Notes under the pieces: generated by a model
Told to the model about the DNA's origin: nothing
Database searches by the model: none
What the model saw: the letters and a program-made list of their open reading frames with translations, nothing else
Made by a program: the position numbers and the translations under genes
NCBI GenBank assembly: GCA_022457155.1
Contig: JAJGOT010000339.1
Location: forward strand, 869,501-933,500
DNA length: 64,000 nucleotides
Reading direction: 5' to 3'
Source: Cladopsammia gracilis
Taxonomy: Eukaryota; Cnidaria; Anthozoa; Scleractinia; Dendrophylliidae
Shown: piece after piece, positions 1 to 12,100 of the stretch
How the letters are laid out: the number at the start of each line of letters is the position of its first letter
How positions within the stretch are numbered: position 1 is the stretch's first letter

Positions 1-1197
1 TTGATTCCACCCACTCACCACCCTCTTAACCCCCAACAGTTACAAGTAATAGCATCAAATTCCTCTGCACAAAACAAACGTATTTAATATTATTAGGCAT
101 ACAGATCACAAGAATAAAAGATGTAATCAATAAACGTCTTTTAGCAACTACTTTATGGTGTTACACTCAGAAATAAATGTACGCCAGTAAGTCCAGTTTT
201 AAAATACATCTAAGTTTTTGGTGAGCTTAAAACTTACATTCTGCAAGTTACATGACTGCAAGCTCAAAAATGTAACGCTATAAAGGTGCTTTTATATGTA
301 CTGAGTAAATCGTACGCTTACCCATCACAGACAGGTAAAGACCAAGTGACCATCTCGTCTAGTTCGTCTACCAACAACTTCTAGACATTTCATAGCATCC
401 TCAGATGTAAGCTTATTAAAGTCAAAGACCACACATCCAGCCAAATCGATACAGATTAATTGAAGTTAGAGAGCCAAGCAAGTACAAAATTCCCTGTTGT
501 TCTTGCAATACAAGACTCTTCTTGTAAAACGCCTTATTACTTTGAAGTTGTTCCGCTGTTGGCAGAAAAGCTAGAAAACGAGACTCGCCATTCGAAGCAA
601 GATGGCTGCCAAGGGTCCAAGAAACTGTTTTGATCATGTGACTTGAAAGTTAATCACATCGCGTGATCTAGAAACACGCTGGTCTGGCTAAAGTCACGCA
701 ATATTTAAGCTAAAAGCACATCAAATATTTGTCTCATAATATCACTGCCAGATACGGTATCCACTGTCACCACTGACTGGCTATCAGATTGTATTTCGGC
801 AAGTAACCTCGTATCAACTAAAGAATTCCAGGTAAGTTTACTGAGAGCACTTTTGCACTGTTCGATGCGATCAAACGGAAACGACCCGGGCCGGACTGTG
901 GCACATTTTGAAAAGTTGGACGAAACCTGGTAATAAGTTTACGAAAGGGATTATGGATCAAAAGGAAAATGGCGGACGTACTCTGGCTTTCTTTTAGGGA
1001 TGTACCGAAATATTTGTGACAGCTTTCAGAGCCAACATACCGCAAACAACCCAAATGATTCTCAATCACGGGTAAAACGCTCCCCATTGCAAATGCAAGT
1101 GCTTCGGATTAGCCGGTGTGTAAGCCTCAAGCGGTGTGTAAGCCTCGAGCAAGAATGTGCTTCAATTTATGATAAGGTGGCATATCCAAGTTTCCAG
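1..1197. other. Gene-free flank
   Basis: Downstream of the PTPR gene. I see no convincing gene, RNA or repeat structure in this stretch; the short open frames have no recognisable content. Confidence 0.4.
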
Positions 1198-1427
1198 CAG
1201 CTCAGACTATTGTAAGAGAAGCACAAAAGCCACAAGCTTACGGAACAAAAAAAGTGGGTGGAAGTGTTTTGCCTTTTGAAGACTGGAGAGGTGCAAATTG
1301 GTTGGGTGCCAGGAAAGGATCAAAGGCTTTTGCAAGGAAGGCATGCCTGTTACCAAAGTTTCGAGCCAAGATAGATAGGGCAACTTGTGTTACTGTTGGT
1401 GATGCATTGACACTGTATTCACTAAGG
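1198..1427 (+). CDS. Possible orphan exon, unknown protein
   Basis: A frame of about 76 codons is open on the plus strand between a good acceptor (TTTCCAG just before 1198) and a GT donor after CTAAG at about 1427. The peptide is compositionally ordinary, with a run containing YGTKKVGGSVLPFEDW, and does not look like repeat translation. It starts in phase 2 if the acceptor is right. No partner exon is obvious nearby. It could be an exon of a neighbouring gene, a retained fragment of a transposase, or chance. I do not recognise the family. Confidence 0.3.
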
Positions 1428-2284
1428 TAGTTATCTTTACAATGGTTGGTATTGTTTTATTTTTATTTAAGTCTGAATGGAAAACAATCCTTTCAGACTT
1501 TTTTTCATAAGTATTTTTGTAAGTAAATTTAGGTTGTTAATAACTTTGTAACTATGGCAATAATGTATTTCCTCAAAATAAAGACAACCCATGATGGCAT
1601 CTGAAGAAAATTGGCAATCATATAATTATAAAACATTCTTAAAATAAGCTCATTGGAATAGCAATTGTTGCTTTTGAGAGACATATATGATATTTTGAGG
1701 AAATAAAGTATTATTAAATACAGTTTGTGGCATCTCACTCCCATTTGATGCATCCACTGTGCATTCCGAATTTAAATTTGGTTAATGGTAGAGGCAGAAA
1801 AATATTAGTTCGCTTGCCAAGGCTGTTGCCTAACCAGAGCCCTATACCCTGAAATGCCCAAGGAATCACTCTGGGCCCCTAAATTTCTTGTTGTGACACT
1901 CACTATTTCATAGTTTTTGCTTAATTCCTTAGCTTTTGGCCCCATGACCAATTTGGGAACAACCTTGCTTGCTACCTGTTGTTTAGGTCATTGTTGCATG
2001 TTTATTGTTAATGTATTGACTTCAGTGTGCAGGTCCAAACCCACATCATGGGAGGTTATTAGAAATTCCTAGGGGGAGGGGGCAGAGGAGGGTCTTAAAA
2101 GCCACTAAACTGGAATTTGCAGAAGGGTTGGGGGGGGGGAGAGGGCAGGGGGGTGGGTGTGGAGCATTCAAACCAAAAGCCTTCCATGGAGATAGAATGG
2201 ATATTTTCTGAAACAATGCAGTATGGGGTACCATAATGATTCCCATTTTAGAAAGATAGGTATATATACCACAACTGTACTTGG

Positions 2285-2505
2285 TTTCACCTTGCCATCT
2301 CTACTTAAATCACTGAAGGTCGCCTAAAATTGCCCAAAGTCGCCCATAATCGCCCAAAGTCGCCTAAAATCGCCTAAAGTCGCCCAAAATCGCCTTAAAT
2401 CGCCTTAAATCGCCCAAAATCACCCTAAATTTTGGAGAAAATTTGCTTAAATCGCCTAAAGTCGCCCAAAGTCGCCTTAAGTCGCCCAAAGTTACGGCGA
2501 CTTTG
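2285..2505. repeat. Degenerate short tandem repeat, TCGCC(C/T)AAA type
   Basis: About twenty imperfect copies of an 11-bp unit of the form TCGCCTAAAGT/TCGCCCAAAAT. No coding potential. The repeat ends in a short stretch that partly complements the unit (ACGGCGACTTTGGG). Confidence 0.85.
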
Positions 2506-2823
2506 GGTCCCAGAGTAGGCCTAAATATCAAGTGATTGCTCGACGAAGCGCCGAGGAAATACAGACCATCATTCAGTTCTTAGCGATTTTTCCAGGAAAC
2601 GTGGGGAGAACTTTAAAACTTTGACCTTTTTATTTTTAAGTTGTAATATATTTCTATCCTGGTCATCGTCAGCCGAAAGCAACCAATACTACCTTATGTA
2701 CACGTACACTGGTAGAGTAATTTTGACTCTCTTTTTTTTTTTTACTTTTTAAAGTGACACTTAGCATAGGTGACATTGCCCCTTTGAACCACTTCGACTT
2801 ACAAAAAAAACGTTTGAACATTC

Positions 2824-3258
2824 TAAAAGGAAACTCCATTGTAATAACAAATTGACGTTAAATTGTTGGAAATAAAGTCTAAATTAAAAAAAAAATAAAT
2901 TAAAAAGCAGGTGCAAATATAATTTTAGTGTACAAAAAAATGGATATGAATATCGCCTATTTTCGCTTTTAAATTTCCCGCGCGCCGCCATTTTGAATAT
3001 TTATGACGTGTTACGGTTGTCTTATTGTTGCATACAAAAGAACTTCGATTCTTAACAATAGCGGCAACCGTAACACGCCATAAATATTCAAAATGGAAGC
3101 GCGCAGGAAATTTAAAAGCGAAAATAGGTGATATTCATATCCATTTTTTTATACACTAAAATTATATTTGCATTTGTTTTTTTTTTCAAAAAATTAAATT
3201 TAGACGTTATTTCCAACAATGTAACGTCAATTTGTTATAACAATGGAGATTCCCTTTA
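2824..3258. mobile_element. Foldback (MITE-like) element, about 435 bp
   Basis: The two halves are long imperfect inverted repeats of each other, about 200 bp per arm. The outer ends read TAAAAGGAAACTCCATTGT on the left and its near complement on the right. The arms carry a CG-rich block (CCCGCGCGCCGCCATTTTGA on the left). No open frame. Non-autonomous; the mobilising transposase is not identified. Confidence 0.75.
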
Positions 3259-3899
3259 AGTGCGCAAAGTCACTAACTGGAAAGTCACAATTTTGCTGTC
3301 ACACAACACAATAACCACAGGACAGTCATGACAGTTTCAAAGGGTATGCGGTAAAAATAAAGCCATGTAAAACTCTCAGAAGTCACAACAAGTCAAATGC
3401 CGTCTCATACTTATGACACGTATCCTTTACCACTCTTTACCCTTACTTTACCCACTCTTTACCCTTACTTTTTTGGATAAAATAATGGCAGACCTAGTAG
3501 TCCTTAATATACCCGAGTTTACTAAGGTGAACTGACAGTTTGACTGTTATATACGTCTTATGGTTACAAAAAACTTAAAATTTAATGAAAAAGTGTGAAA
3601 ATTGAATGTTTTTTTTTTATGGTGTAATTGAAGCATATGATGTAATGAAACACTCTGCTGCTTTTGGAGGCAGCATTTTTTTATTTTTGTTGTTACTAAA
3701 AAAAAGGTGAAAAGCACGCATTTTGTTAAAAAAATAGTTTGCCTTTATGTTGCTTATGACGTCATTACCATTATCAAAGAAACTGATTCTCATCAAACTA
3801 CTCAAGACGGCAATTTCTGACAACAAATCCTCTTCAAACAATCGTCCTGATACAATCGTGTACGTCCGAAGAGTTAGCCATCATAACCGTTGAACTGAA

Positions 3900-3905
3900 T
3901 TTTCA
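3900..3905 (-). other. PTPR stop codon and start of 3' UTR
   Basis: The terminal exon ends with TGA at 3903-3905. The 3' UTR continues to lower coordinates. An AATAAA-like signal on the minus strand occurs near 3680, but I cannot prove it is used. Confidence 0.6.
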
Positions 3906-3983
3906 ACATTCTGAGAAGTTTGAATAGGCGTTAAAAGAATCAAGGTAGGCTTGTATTGTCTTGTAGCAGAACTTGTACTGTTC
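3903..3983 (-). CDS. PTPR exon, terminal (end of D2)
   Basis: Starts after TTTTTTTCCAG and opens with EQYKFCYKT, the conserved last helix of a PTP domain, then 17 more residues and TGA. Phase 0 joins exactly to the preceding exon. This defines the C terminus, which is short and has no PDZ-binding type ending. Confidence 0.93.
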   Translation of the reverse strand, partial: EQYKFCYKTIQAYLDSFNAYSNFSEC

Positions 3984-6900
3984 CTGGAAAAAAAGATAGA
4001 AATAAGAAAGTGTAATTTATTTTTTGCAGGATAAGAACAGTTGAGAGAAAACGGTTTTAACAAAGCTCACGACAGTTTTTAGTAATTTCCAGCACTTACA
4101 CTTAATTGATGAATCAAAGCAACAGTTGTTTATCAGTTGATGCTACAATAATAGTATCATTCAAATGCCTAGTCATTGGTGAACAGGTTATGGTCATCGT
4201 CATGACGTAACATGTGACCTTAAATTTTCGACAATTTAAGGTGGTTCTAAACCCCACCCAAGAAATTAGAATGTTTTTAAACTTTGCTAATTACAATTCC
4301 AGTAAGCTTATGTTTTCACACTGACATGGTTCAATATATTTTTAAAATTAAACGTAAGGATTTTTGACAAACACAAAAAGAAAAACAGCGTACATCACTT
4401 TCATAATGTTCAGTCTCAAGAAGAAAGAAAAAAAATTAAATTAAATAAAAAGGACGGCAGGAGCGAGATTCGAACCTGGGACTTTTCGGCTAACAGTCCG
4501 GCCTTAACACCATTCGGCCACCATGATCACTGGCTTGGAACAGGATGAATTTAATTACTTCAAGGTAGATACGCATCAAAACGCATGTCTCGGTTGAAAA
4601 ATCCTTTTAGATCGATTTTATCGTTGCATTAAAAACTCCAAATGAGAAACATTTTTAAACTTATTGTTATTTATATTCGTTTACAACAATTTAGTTATTG
4701 TTATCGCTGGATTCACGTTATTCCTGTTACAAAACGCATTCGTCATAAACATTACGTCACAAAGTTTACAGCTGATGGAAGGAGTGAGCGAGTGAGTGAC
4801 TCATTTGCATAGTATAAGTGATGAAAAATTTCAGGAACTATTACGAGCCACCTTAAAAGAAATGAATTAGGAAAATTAGCAATAAAAACACATCAACTTT
4901 AGTTTAACATTTCCACACGAAGCAGACAACATTTTTGTAGCTAAGAAATTCTGAGTGCGCGAATTATTATCCCCGCCTCGAAGAAAATTAACACTGCGGA
5001 CACTTAGTGTGAACAGTTAGGGCTTTGGTTCTTTTCGGACTGTTTTGAAGCAGTAAATCACAAGCGCGATTTGAAACAATGGTGCAGAACACCACGAAAA
5101 ATAATAACTATCAAAACTAAATGATATAAGAACCATTCAAACTTTTCAATCGCCGCCTCGTGGTGGAAAATACTCGATTGGCATATGCAAAAGTCCTTCT
5201 AATTTGGTCCTATTTTGCTCAAATTGCAATTGGTCTCGCTTTGTTTACTTCTCACGTATTGACTACTGGCCAATCGAGCATGGTACAAATGTAGCATCAC
5301 CTGAATCAGCTATCTCTGTTGCCCCTTTTTTCTCCCATAGCTAAACTATAAATAGGTAACGCAGTCAATTGGACCGCGTTACGCGAAAAGGGCCCAGACG
5401 ACATATTTTCTCGATTTTAGTTTTTTTGCCCACTTCAATCCCTAAATAATATGATGGGGGTGAAAAAAGTCCGGCAATAAAAATTGAAACCGTAAAAATG
5501 GCGCCTTGAATGCACATACCGCAAGGCTTCCGCCATTTTGAGCAGCTGATTTAAATGCAAATTACTCGAAATCACGTGTCATGTCGTCCGGGCCCTTTTT
5601 GCGTGAAGCAGTCCTCATGTTACAAGGTTTAATTTTACCATAATTTGAATACATTATTTCATTGCACTTATCTATAAACGCTGTTGAATATGTTAACTGA
5701 TGCCGTGTTTGCACCGATTCAATAAAGCACAACAGAGCGACTGAAGAAAAGACCTGATCTCTCTCTCTTGTCACGTACTGTATGGATGTGAATATACTTC
5801 TTGTCAGAATACCGATCCGCCGTAAAGTTTATCAGAAATATCTAGTCAGAAATTTGTTTATGGTAGACATAAAATTAATCTCACAATAAAGTAACGAATC
5901 GAGAAAGCTTTCCTCGCAAGATAATCCTAGTAACTACATGTCGAACACTGAGAATTACACTCAGCTAGCAATTCAAACCGCTAGGACATCATTACTTGAT
6001 CCGCGAATCGAGTTGTACGTATTCAACAGGCGTTTAGACTAATTTTGACTTATAATGACTGAAAACTCCACGGCCGACCACATTTCCAAGTGAAAGAAAT
6101 TTCAAATAAAGCCCCAACCGTTGACAAAGTGTCCGCACTGTAAGTCTCGGTCGTCAGTAAAATACTTGACTTCTTATTGACTATTAAATATCAAAATATA
6201 TTCTTTAAAATATAAAATATCATGAACATAAACGTGTGTAAATGCCAGAGATAGGTATCTTACCACATTTGCGACAGCACCAGGTCTCTTGACTCGAATC
6301 ATATTGACGGTCTGAAACACATCGACAGTTTGTTCGTTCTTGATTCGCTCAATTGTTGACATTATGGTAGATACGACACCACTGCGACCGACACCGTCAC
6401 TGCAAAAAACAAACAAACAAAATACACTATTAATTAGTTAAACTTACTAATATACTTCAGAGATATGAAAGTATATTGCCTTTATAACTAAAATAATGAA
6501 ATGGTCTGATTTTTTACATTGTTTCGACAGCACCAAAGGCCATATATGCCTTCCGCTGCTTTTCCTCTAACGGCCTAATTTTAACCCTCAACTGTAGATA
6601 ATTAAACATTCTGATCACCAATATATTGATAAGTAGAAGTCAAGCGCTCTAAAAATGAAAATTAAGTCGCATCGGAAAATAGGTTAAACATTACATTAAA
6701 TAGACAATCGTTTGCAGAGAAAATGCTTTCTTTGGTAACTGAGTTCAGTTTGGTTCAAATAATGAAATGAATCCTAATGAACTTAAAAGCAAATTTGGGG
6801 TTGTCGGCCCCACTCCCTCCTATAATTTTGCTGTCATGTTATTTAGATCTATTTAAACTTCAGTATTGGTCACGTGGCTATGAATGACGCCATGCTGTTT

Positions 6901-9034
6901 AAGAGACGCCATTTTGCAGAATTTTGGGATTTCCAGGAGTTCACTTGTACTGATCCAAAAGAATATGAAGTCAATCAAGGGATGCTAAAATAGACTTAAT
7001 AAGACTTAACATAAAAAAGCGCAACATTTCAATTCCAATATTACGAAGTCTTGAATCCGCAGAAATTGGATCTAGTACAACTTTGCACAGGTAGCATTAG
7101 GATTCTTACTAGTTTGGTATCGTATAGCTTGCATCCGTGCAGGATTTGTAGCGGTACGGTGTCAATATTTCCGAAAAGAAACAACTGTCAACGTACCTGC
7201 ACTGAAAAACAATGACTCCATTTCCGGTTTGTTGCTGAGACTTCTGTATAGCGGTCAGTAGTTGAATAATTTCTTTGGGATCTGGGCATGAGTTTGCGTC
7301 AGTCCACCCAGTGAACTGTAAGTGATGAACGGTCGACTTCTCCTTGGGAGACTGATGAATAAAGGCATAAAAATGATTTTGGTAAACCGACACACATACC
7401 TACAATCGGGACAACCACGCACGACATACATACAACACTAATTTTATGCCAACAGCTACCTGGGTCTTATAAACGACACCAAAAAAATGATCTGAATAGA
7501 ACACACAAAAAGAAACTAAACACTGAATACGGTGAACAACATATCTAAGGCACTGATGCATTAAAATATTCACAAGTTCTACCGTTTTTAGACACTCCTT
7601 CTCCCCTCCTCTTACCCTGAACAATCGGCTAAGGAGGAAAACATTTTGCTATCCACATTCTTATCCGTTATGTTTTATAGGCTGTAAAGGATTTTGATCT
7701 GTCTCGCTAGCCCAAAAGAAAAGGTTCGTTTTGGGAATGATGCTGAGAAAAATTTCAGTCCATCTGATCGATAAAAATGGTTATTACTATTTTTATGAAC
7801 AAAACTCAGGTATTAATCCACAGGATCAAAGTTAGAACCATCGTACAAGCATAACTTGATAAGTAGCACAATAAGGTACTGCTGAATATATTTTATTGGA
7901 ATGATAACATTTTTTTTATACCATTCACGTTAGAAAGTTTGAACGTTTGAACAACTTTAACGGATTACCACACACTTGTTGTAAACTTCATATTCGAATG
8001 CTCCAACTGAAGGACCTGTAGCCTTCGAATTTATCAATAGAAAAGTAACATCCATGTACCTCTGCATCCAATACACTGAATTTCCTGGTCGTTATGTTGT
8101 TGGCGGTGGATTCTGCCAGGATTTCTAAAGAGATGTTCCCGTACCTGACAACGCCTTCAAAGGGCCAATATTGTGGATAAACCTAGTACATACATTTAAG
8201 CAATAATTAATATAGGCGAAACAATCATCTTCGTTAAAAAAAAAAATAGCAAATACCTTCTCAGCTCTGTATTTGCAACTGTGTGGAGTGAAACAATGTG
8301 CTCCACATCTCTCTACCCAGGATTGTAAATGGGTAACGACCACATAATGTTGGGGTAGGCCAGGGGGGAGTAGCAATACTCCCAGTTGCTTCATATCATA
8401 TAAACTGCGCTGGGTTGTGCTTCTGCTGCATGGGTTGCCTGTGGATCATGTGTAACACAATTGTATCTACGGTCACCGCTGGTGGGGTAAGAAATGATTC
8501 AGTTGTTCTAAATGCGTGTGTAAACAAGTGCCTTGTACCCTTATGCTGGCGAATGGACTAATGAAACTGAATGTTAAAAAAACCTTGTAAAAAGGGTGGG
8601 GGTTCTGAGAGCTCAACAAACCGATATATCTCTGATCTCGTAGCATTCAAGTGTTATTTGGACAAGTGTAATCTACCTCTTTTCCTTCTTTTAAGCTGTT
8701 CAACATCACCACTGTGCGGATATCATACTGTGATACCATTCGCCAGAAGTCATCAATAGTGTTGTCCAGTGGCGCTTGAGTCAGGACGTACGCATTGCGT
8801 TGAATGTAGTCCTATCGAGTTAAATTAATGTTATAAACGGCAACAGACTAACAAGGTAAGAAATCTATATGAAACAAATTTCATTTTCATTGAAACACAT
8901 ATATAAATATGTTTTTATTTGTATTGTTCTTAGTCTGAAGTAATTCTTTTACACCGACGTATTGTTGCATACACAATTCCCCCCTAATGTTGACAAACTA
9001 GAGAAAACCACACCCATAATAAAATAAAGTAATT

Positions 9035-9112
<78 letters not shown>

Positions 9113-12100
9113 ACCAACCAAACAAACAAAACTTGTAAACGTTTCAACCATTTTTATCTTTTGTGCATAATGTACATGACTTTTCTAAGTTATATTTGTA
9201 GAAATGTCAGTTGATATTAGTTTTAATTATCGTCCACGTTTTCGTTTTGTTTTCAGAAAACTCCACGTTATTCAATGTTAACGTATACTTACGTCGACAA
9301 AAGAGGCGTTGATATAGTCTTTATCTGGATCAGAAGACCTCAAAAACGGCCGAGCACTATCCACTAAGATAAAATGGAAAAGAAGTTGCAAATAACGCAA
9401 AAGGGACTAAGTTACTTCAAAAGTAAGCAGGTTGCGATGTATTTATCACCCACGTAACATAATTCTTAAAAACATTTCAACGAAACAGTTTTCGAAAAGG
9501 CAACTTTTGGAGTATTTTGTAAGTCAGAGAAATCCTCGACTTAATTTCTTAAGTAAGTTTCATGTTTTAAGTTAAAGTTTATTGCCATATATTGAAAACA
9601 GTTACATAAACATAAACTTTGTGGCAAGGAAGCCCAAAGGTAACCACTGGGCTTATAACCAGGCATAACTAATCAATGATCAATGACATCAATGAGTAAT
9701 CAATGGGTAATCAATTGATTAATCATTGAGTATTGCCAATACTCAATGAGTAATCAATGATTAATCGAACCCAAAACATTTTGTGGGTCATTGATTACTC
9801 ATTGATGTTATTGATTACTCATTTTACACCAACAGAGACCTTCCAGTACACCATTCCTCTTCCTGTCGCCCACCAGGGGTCAGAAAAGGGCTCAGGAAAG
9901 GTGGAGCCCTGAGACTTTTAAGAACAAATAAATTCCTCAGCGAAATCATTCAGTGAGGAATATCGACAACTTCAAAGCACGCCTCCGTGCTAGAGGCTAC
10001 ACTCTCAATCTCATTGAGAAAATAATTTCCGAGGTAAAATTCAATGAACGGAAGTCATCTTTGTAGCAAAAAAAAAAAAAACGTGCGAAAAAGAATACTG
10101 CCTTTCGTAACAACGTACCACCTGGCGTTGCCTAATCTTAAAAACATCTTAATGAACACATGGCATTTAATTCAGAACCAACCATTGCTAAGAGAAATGT
10201 ACAAAGAGCCTCCCCTTATCTCATACAAAAAAGGAAAATCCTTGGAGATATACTTGTTACAGGCTGCAAAACTCTAAAGGTCACATTCCACGTTATCACG
10301 AGCTTATGAGTCGTGTCTGACCTGTCAACACCTCTTTTCATGCAAATTAACGACTAATCAACGACATCAATGACTAATTAATGACCAAAAATTTTGTGGG
10401 TCATTGATTAGTCATTGAGTACTCATTGAGTATTGGCAATACTCAATGAGTAATCAGTTGATTACTCATTGATTACCCATTGATTACTCATTGATTACAT
10501 CGATATCATTGATGTCATTGATTAGTTAAGCCTGGTTATAAATAATAGGCTCCCTTAATATATTATTTTCAACGAATTAAGTAAGTTAACATGTACGTGT
10601 TTTTACAAGGGAATAAAACTACAGGCGTCACGCACTTTGATTTTAACTTTTGATTATATAAAATAAATATATTAAATATCCTATACCTTATGAACTTATG
10701 GACGCTTTTGGAGGAGAATAGTAATCGAAAGGGAAAAGTTTAATACCAATTGTTTTCCTTAGCGCCCATCGGCGACATACTGTAAAACACGTGCATTACC
10801 CTGTGCATTGAGAATTTAATGTTGGTCAATGCCGTCTCTCAGCTGTTCATTTGTCCTTGAGACACATTTTGGTAAATTTTGGCGACAATCAGTTGCTATG
10901 GTAACGAGATATGACATCATAAGTAGCATGATGTCAAGCTATTTTTAATTAATAGAAATGCGAGTTTTCCAACTTTTCTCAGTGAAAAAATAAACATATA
11001 AAACTCTAACAAAAGCAACAAAATGGTTAATTGAAAAAATATTTTACAACTCTAGGGGGGAGGGGGGTTGCAACCACCACCCCACATCCCCTACCCCCTT
11101 CCTTTGTCACACTGTTTGTGGGGGTATATAGGTTGACCTGTACGTCCGAGGGTTAAAACATGGAACAGTTTTCGTTTTTCTCAGGTAACTCAAAGCAATA
11201 AAAATACTAAGGAATTAAAAGAAAGAGAAGCTAATACTTACATGGAACAATGTTTGGAAATCTGTTCTTGTGTATGTTTGCTGGTTTAAATGCTGCCGTT
11301 GAATCATCTTCTGAGCCTTCAAACTCACTGATAAATTTAAGACGCTAAACAAAAACGTATACTTATTAGCGAGTAAACAAGACATGTTTTCTGTTAAACT
11401 TTATGGTTGAAAGAAGCAAAAAGTTAAAAATGAAATAACCGTGGCTAAGGTTTTCACAAAAGAATTACGCGACCATCTGAACAGCACATTTAGACCGTAC
11501 AAGAGTTCACAAAAACAACTTTTTCTCCGTCTAGAATAACTAGTACGACTAATTTCCGAATAAAATACACCTGTTGCTTATCAAAAATTGCCCGAGAAAC
11601 TGATTTGGAAATCAAAATTGCAAAAAATACACAAACACATTTGCATAAGGCCACGCAGGTGAAGTTGAAACTATAAAATTCAAGTCTTGTTTTGTTTACA
11701 TAAAATCGCTTTTCAACCTATGTAATGAATGAACAAAGACATAAAAATGGACAACACAATCTTCTTTCGAAAAATTATATTCAAATCTCCATAAGTTTAT
11801 GTTCAAAAGCAAAACGCGAACCATTTATAGCGCATCGAGGCCGAGCTGTCTTCGATGAAAGAAATCATGAAACGACTGAATTTGAGCACGGTTTATAAAC
11901 AATTCTCCAAAACTAACAAAACACAAAGAAAAAGTCAATCACAGATTGATATCAACATCTCCATGCAAGGAAATAGCCACTTTAATTTGAATCGGTTTTC
12001 TCCGCTAAACACAGCAAAACATCAAAAGTGTTTACCAAGCTGACGTGACATTTGTCCGTGTAGCCGCGCGAAAAACAAAGCCTCGCTTTGGTTTAAAAAT

